NCBI RefSeq assembly: GCF_000384395.1
Contig: NZ_ARWE01000001.1
Span: forward strand, 620,001-684,000
DNA from: Geopsychrobacter electrodiphilus DSM 16401
GTDB taxonomy: Bacteria; Desulfobacterota; Desulfuromonadia; Desulfuromonadales; Geopsychrobacteraceae
Direction of reading: 5' to 3'
DNA: 64,000 bases
The notes below the pieces were generated by a model that was not told where the DNA came from, made no database searches, and saw only the letters and a list, made by a program, of their open reading frames with translations. This document shows, in pieces, positions 60,362 to 64,000 of this stretch; position 1 is the first letter of the stretch; every line of letters begins with the position of its first letter. The translations under genes and the position numbers were made by a program.

Positions 60362-61525
60362 TCAGCTGCCCGCTTTGATTCGATCCCAGGTCTCTGTCCA
60401 TTCCAACTGATTGGCGTTCCAGTAGGTCGGATCGGCAAACAGGTAACCATCAAGTTTGCCAGTGGGATCAAAGGCCGGCATCTTCTTGATCTTGTCGGTC
60501 AATGCAACTTTGGTCGGATCGAGGCTGGGCGGATAATTCTGCCCTTCGGAGACGGCGATGGCGGCTTTGGTATCCAGCATGAAGTTGAGCAGCTGCTGGG
60601 CGACCGCCAGATCGGTGCCTTTGAGCACGAAGAGATATTCCATCCAGGAGTAGGTCCCCTTGGGTGAGAGGTAGCCGATGGGATGTCCTTCCTGCTGCAG
60701 TGCCGCGACCCGTCCGGACCAGGCGACCGTGGCGTAGATCTCTTCGTTGGCCAGCAGACTCATCAGCTCGGCACCCGAACTCCAGTATTTTTTCATCAGG
60801 TCGCGCTGCTCACGCAACGCCGCCCACACCGCTTTAAGGTCGGTGATATTGTTGGGACTCTGGCCGGTATGCAGCGCCGCGTACCACATGTTGGTACGGA
60901 AGTCGCCGCCCCAGCTGCCCAGTTTTCCCTTCAAACTCTTGTCCCATAGCAGCGAAGCACCAAGTTTTTCGGCCTTTTCTTTGCTGATCTGTTTGGTGTT
61001 GTAGGCGATGCCGGTCTGTCCCAGGTCGTAAGGAACCGCCGAAAGTGTGCCCTTGGTGATCTCCCGCAGCGGTTTGATCATGGCTTCCATGACGTTCTTG
61101 AGGTTGGGAATTTTCGACTCATCCAGTACCGAGGCAAAGCCCAATTCGGTATAGCGGGCGTAATCAAAAACCGCGCTGAGATGGGCGATATTGAACTCCC
61201 CGCCCGGCGGGTAGGAAGCCTTGACCCGTGTCAGGTAGGCATTCATATCACCAAATTCACCGTCGATGACCTCAATGCCGGTTTTTTCGGTAAAGGGTTT
61301 GAAGGCGTACTTGCGGAATGCTTCTGACGTTGATCCGCCCCAGCTATCGACACGAATCGATTTGGCGGCCCAGGCGTTCTTGACCGCACCACCGAAGGGA
61401 GAACCTACCAATCCCATGGTGGCGCCGGCCAGGCCGAGGTACTTGACAAAGTGCCGTCGGCTCAGTTTGCCATTCTTGTACGCATCATAAACCCGATCCA
61501 GTTTTTCCTTCGTGACCATGGACAT
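60362..61525 (-). CDS. potD: Spermidine/putrescine-type substrate-binding protein, Tat-exported
   Basis: A 387-residue periplasmic binding protein. A twin-arginine signal (SRRHFVKYLGLAGATMG, residues 22-38) differs from the Sec signals of classical PotD. The mature region has IRVDSWGGSTSEAFRKYAFKPF, VPYDLGQTGIAYNTK and WSGRVAALQQEGHPIGY, as in PotD/PotF-like proteins. The acidic residues that bind polyamines cannot be assigned by eye. It lies between the permease and ATPase genes. Given the linked racemase and amidohydrolase, the ligand may not be a polyamine. Confidence 0.85.
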   Translation of the reverse strand: MSMVTKEKLDRVYDAYKNGKLSRRHFVKYLGLAGATMGLVGSPFGGAVKNAWAAKSIRVDSWGGSTSEAFRKYAFKPFTEKTGIEVIDGEFGDMNAYLTRVKASYPPGGEFNIAHLSAVFDYARYTELGFASVLDESKIPNLKNVMEAMIKPLREITKGTLSAVPYDLGQTGIAYNTKQISKEKAEKLGASLLWDKSLKGKLGSWGGDFRTNMWYAALHTGQSPNNITDLKAVWAALREQRDLMKKYWSSGAELMSLLANEEIYATVAWSGRVAALQQEGHPIGYLSPKGTYSWMEYLFVLKGTDLAVAQQLLNFMLDTKAAIAVSEGQNYPPSLDPTKVALTDKIKKMPAFDPTGKLDGYLFADPTYWNANQLEWTETWDRIKAGS

Positions 61526-61554
61526 TGGTTCTCCTTTCGGCTGGTGTTGACTAA

Positions 61555-62352
61555 CTATTCTCTTAGCTTCGAAAGCTTGCGGGACAGATAGCCCGCCAGC
61601 AGGGGTGTCGCAACGGTCAGTACAATCATTACGGCACCTAAGGCATTGATTTCAGGACTGATAGAGTTCCGCAACATGCTGAAAATCTTCACCGGAACTG
61701 TCTGGTTCTGGGCTGTGGCCCAGAAGAGCGTCGCCGTGATGTCATCAAAAGAGATGGTGAAGGAAAACAGGGCGCCCGCCAGGACAGCTGGCAGTAACAG
61801 CGGAAAAGTAATCTCCTTAAAGGTCTGAAAGGCATTGGCACCCAGACTTTTGGCGGCGTCTTCGTAATCTTTACGAATGCCACCCAGACGGGCCTGTACG
61901 ATCAACAGGACGTAGGGCAAAGTCAACACCACGTGGCCAATCAGCAGCAGAAAGAAGCTTTTGGGCATTTGCAGGAAGCGCAAAAAGAGCAGCAGCGCAA
62001 CGCCCAGGACCACTTCCGGGATCATTATCGGTGCCAGCAGCAGGGTGTTGAGGGTGTTTTTGCCGGGGAACTCGCAACGGATGAACGCCAGAGAGGCGAG
62101 GATGCCGATGGTGGTGGAAAGCAGCGCAGTCAGTGCACCCAGAATGAGGGAGTTTTTAAACGCATCAATAATCGCTGAGTCTTGCGCCAGCTTGATGAAC
62201 CAGCGCAGGCTGACGCCCTCCATCGGAAAGATGCCGAATTGCTTGGGGTTGAACGCCAGCACGATGACCACGACAATGGGAGTGAACAGAAATATATAGA
62301 CGAGAAATGTGTAGATTTTTATTAATGTCCATCCGGGTGAAAAGTTTTTCAT
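61555..62352 (-). CDS. potC: Spermidine/putrescine-type ABC permease, PotC family
   Basis: A 265-residue inner-membrane permease with about six transmembrane segments: IYTFLVYIFLFTPIVVVIVLAF, NSLILGALTALLSTTIGILASLAF and the coupling loop DYEDAAKSLGANAFQTFKEITFPLLLPAV. GMEG-like FPMEGVSLRWF is typical of PotC. It starts three bases after the potB stop and pairs with PotB as the channel. Confidence 0.92.
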   Translation of the reverse strand: MKNFSPGWTLIKIYTFLVYIFLFTPIVVVIVLAFNPKQFGIFPMEGVSLRWFIKLAQDSAIIDAFKNSLILGALTALLSTTIGILASLAFIRCEFPGKNTLNTLLLAPIMIPEVVLGVALLLFLRFLQMPKSFFLLLIGHVVLTLPYVLLIVQARLGGIRKDYEDAAKSLGANAFQTFKEITFPLLLPAVLAGALFSFTISFDDITATLFWATAQNQTVPVKIFSMLRNSISPEINALGAVMIVLTVATPLLAGYLSRKLSKLRE

Positions 62353-62355
62353 GGT

Positions 62356-63222
62356 TTATTTGCCCTGCAAGCTTTTGAAGATCTGATTGACCCCAAAGTA
62401 GCGATTGTAAGTCCAGACGATGGCAAACAGCAGCAGGAGCAGGATGACGCTGATCGCTGAACCAAATGGCCAGTCCAGCGTGCCTATGACCCGTTTATAA
62501 ATGAGATTGGCGATCATGTCGTTGCCTGGGCCACCGAGGATCATCGGTGGCAGGTAGGTTCCCGCCGTTAACACAAATACCAGCAGGCTTCCGGCGCTGA
62601 CCCCGGGGAGGCTCAAGGGCAGGGTCACCTCGCGAAACGCCTGCCATTCAGTGCACCCCATACTGCGTGCCGCTTCGAGCAGATTTTTGTCGATCCCTTC
62701 CAGACTGACGTAAATATTCAGTACCATGAATGGCAGCAGATACATGAGCAGGCCCATCAGCACGCTGAACTCATTGTAGAGCATGGCAATGGGAGCATCG
62801 ATCACCCCGATTTTCAGCAAAAAATGGTTAATCAGTCCCGAATCACCCATGATGTTGATCCAGCTCATGGTGCGGATGATGAAACTGACCCAGAAGGGCA
62901 GCATGATGAGCAGCAGGAAGACCTGCTTGAAGCGGCTTGTGCTGCGGTAGAAAAAATAGGCGGGGATATAACCCATGACAACACAGAGAACGACGGATTC
63001 AAGGGCGATCCGGATCGTGCGCAGAAGGATTCTCGGGTAGAATAAGTCTTCGAAAAATTTGGCGTAGTTGCCGAACTGGAAGGCCGGGATGTCAGCTCCG
63101 CTGGGAGCACGCAGCCAGAAACTGTAGACGATGATAAAACAGACCGGGATGACCAGAAATAAAAAAACGGCAGTCACGGAGGGTGCCAGCAGCGCCCAGG
63201 GTTTCCACTTGCCACTTTTCAC
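62356..63222 (-). CDS. potB: Spermidine/putrescine-type ABC permease, PotB family
   Basis: A 288-residue inner-membrane permease with about six transmembrane segments (LLAPSVTAVFLFLVIPVCFI, LLLIMLPFWVSFIIRTMSW) and the coupling loop NLLEAARSMGCTEWQAFREVTLPLSLPG. The start is a GTG at 63222 preceded by AAGGGGAT. It is the first gene of the minus-strand operon potB-potC-potD-potA-racemase-amidohydrolase. Confidence 0.92.
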   Translation of the reverse strand: MKSGKWKPWALLAPSVTAVFLFLVIPVCFIIVYSFWLRAPSGADIPAFQFGNYAKFFEDLFYPRILLRTIRIALESVVLCVVMGYIPAYFFYRSTSRFKQVFLLLIMLPFWVSFIIRTMSWINIMGDSGLINHFLLKIGVIDAPIAMLYNEFSVLMGLLMYLLPFMVLNIYVSLEGIDKNLLEAARSMGCTEWQAFREVTLPLSLPGVSAGSLLVFVLTAGTYLPPMILGGPGNDMIANLIYKRVIGTLDWPFGSAISVILLLLLFAIVWTYNRYFGVNQIFKSLQGK

Positions 63223-63762
63223 GGGCGATCCCCTTTGTATATTGTCATTTGCATATCCTGGGTCGTATGAGCCACTGGGTTAAAAGGCTCGACTTGGTTT
63301 GTTATTCTATTCTTCGGTCATTGTCCTCGTGCGATTTGTGGTTTGCAATATAGTTAAAATAACGCGGTTATATTTTTCAACCCTATGGAGTATCATCGGG
63401 TCTGTCAAGGACTCCCTGACACGGTCTTGATCTGGATGAGTGGTCACCCTGTTGCCTCATTGTCACATATGAGAGGCAACTGTCTGTTGCATAGTGGTTT
63501 TCTTGGTCCTGGCAGTAACAGTTTTATAGAACCCTATCCTTAAACCCTAAATTGGGCTGAAATTAAAGCATACCATCTGTGGCACGGATTGCCCGGATTT
63601 CGACAGAAATTTCAGAAATGCCGGCACCAGATAGGCAGAAAGGGTGATCCAAACGGTGGTTTTATTCTGGATTTTGTTTCACAACCTAAATGGCAACCTT
63701 GCCACTCTCTTTGCCCGGGACAGGCTTTGTTGTAACTTCGCTTGCCGTGAATGAGGTGAATT
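63223..63762. other. 540-bp divergent intergenic region
   Basis: Separates the pot operon from the PaiB-like gene. It must hold both promoters, but I see no strong consensus. A small dyad ATAAC-GCG-GTTAT lies near 63359. TGAGGTG precedes the rightward start codon. Confidence 0.4.
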
Positions 63763-64000
63763 ATGTACGTCCCCGAACTGTTTGCAGAACCTGATACCGA
63801 AGTCATGCATGAGGTGATACGTGCTCGGCCCATGGCCACGCTGGTGACCTTGAACGCCGCCGGACTTGAGGCCAATCACATCCCCCTGGTGTTGCAGGCA
63901 CAACCTGATTCATTGGGAGTTCTTCAGGGGCATGTCGCACGCTCGAACCCCCTCTGGCATGAGCATCCGCAAAACACCGAGGTGCTGGTAATTTTTCAGG
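63763..64000 (+). CDS. PaiB-like FMN-binding protein, cut by window end
   Basis: The first 79 residues of a frame starting MYVPELFAEPDTEVMHEVIRA and continuing RPMATLVTLNAAGLEANHIPL, SLGVLQGHVARSNPLW. These match the PaiB/FMN-binding negative transcriptional regulator family, split-barrel flavin-binding proteins of about 210 residues. TGAGGTG is a fair ribosome-binding site. In Bacillus PaiB affects protease and sporulation genes; elsewhere function is unknown. The rest lies outside the window. Confidence 0.85.
   Translation, partial: MYVPELFAEPDTEVMHEVIRARPMATLVTLNAAGLEANHIPLVLQAQPDSLGVLQGHVARSNPLWHEHPQNTEVLVIFQ

Noticed and set aside
63583-63597. TGGCACGGATTGCC as a sigma-54 promoter for the PaiB-like gene
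   Set aside because: The distance between GG and GC is two bases too short for sigma-54.
1-64000. CRISPR arrays, rRNA and tRNA genes
   Set aside because: No regularly spaced direct repeats, and no rRNA segments or tRNA cloverleaf with a TTCRANY T-loop were recognised by eye; a covariance-model scan would be more reliable.

Overview
The window reads as a chromosomal segment of a moderately GC-rich, anaerobic, amino-acid-degrading bacterium. The closest fit is the Desulfuromonadales/Geobacter-Pelobacter type of former deltaproteobacteria. This is inferred from gene content and was not tested by a search: a tungsten-type aldehyde:ferredoxin oxidoreductase beside a MoaD-like protein, a large NAD-glutamate dehydrogenase, several sigma-54 activators and promoters, a LIV-type transporter, and many amino-acid catabolic genes.

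Layout. (1) 1-6.3 kb: a histidine-utilization cluster on the minus strand (hutI-hutG-hutU-hutH, with hutH running off the left edge) and a divergent hutC repressor; a TTGTATATACAA palindrome lies between them. (2) 6.3-13.3 kb: an EamA exporter, a P2A cation ATPase, a ferritin-like protein, an AT-richer orphan MBL-fold hydrolase and an AsmA-like protein. (3) 13.5-31.2 kb: a dCache histidine kinase carrying a complete amino-acid-binding signature, its NtrC-type response regulator, a five-gene LIV transporter behind a sigma-54 promoter, a second PAS/sigma-54 activator, then gabT, a 997-residue glutamate dehydrogenase, a MoaD-like protein and an aldehyde ferredoxin oxidoreductase behind another sigma-54 promoter. 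Together these look like a sensed, sigma-54-controlled module for taking up and oxidising amino acids or GABA.

(4) 31.2-45.6 kb is an accessory region: an outer-membrane barrel protein with a sigma-54 promoter, a foreign-looking zinc peptidase, YefM/YoeB-like and ParD/ParE-like toxin-antitoxin pairs, a serine recombinase, a homocysteine methyltransferase-family protein, a nitroreductase, a Tag-like glycosylase, an MscS channel and a BvgS-like hybrid kinase. Long intergenic stretches here hold at least three dispersed repeat families. The most striking is a roughly 70-bp element with conserved flanks around a hairpin whose two arms change in step, present in five same-orientation copies at module borders.

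(5) 45.7-56.3 kb: a ketoglutarate-semialdehyde dehydrogenase, an IclR regulator with a candidate operator, and a plus-strand catabolic cluster (class III aminotransferase, polar amino acid ABC transporter split by a thiolase gene, two-subunit CoA transferase, M20 deacylase). Its enzyme order suggests breakdown of a 3-amino acid or N-acyl amino acid to acyl-CoA units. (6) 56.4-63.2 kb: a minus-strand operon of a spermidine/putrescine-type ABC transporter with a proline-racemase-family enzyme and a YtcJ-like amidohydrolase. A PaiB-like FMN-binding protein begins at 63763 and is cut by the window end. No rRNA, tRNA or CRISPR array was recognised. Positions of short sites were read by eye and could be off by a base.
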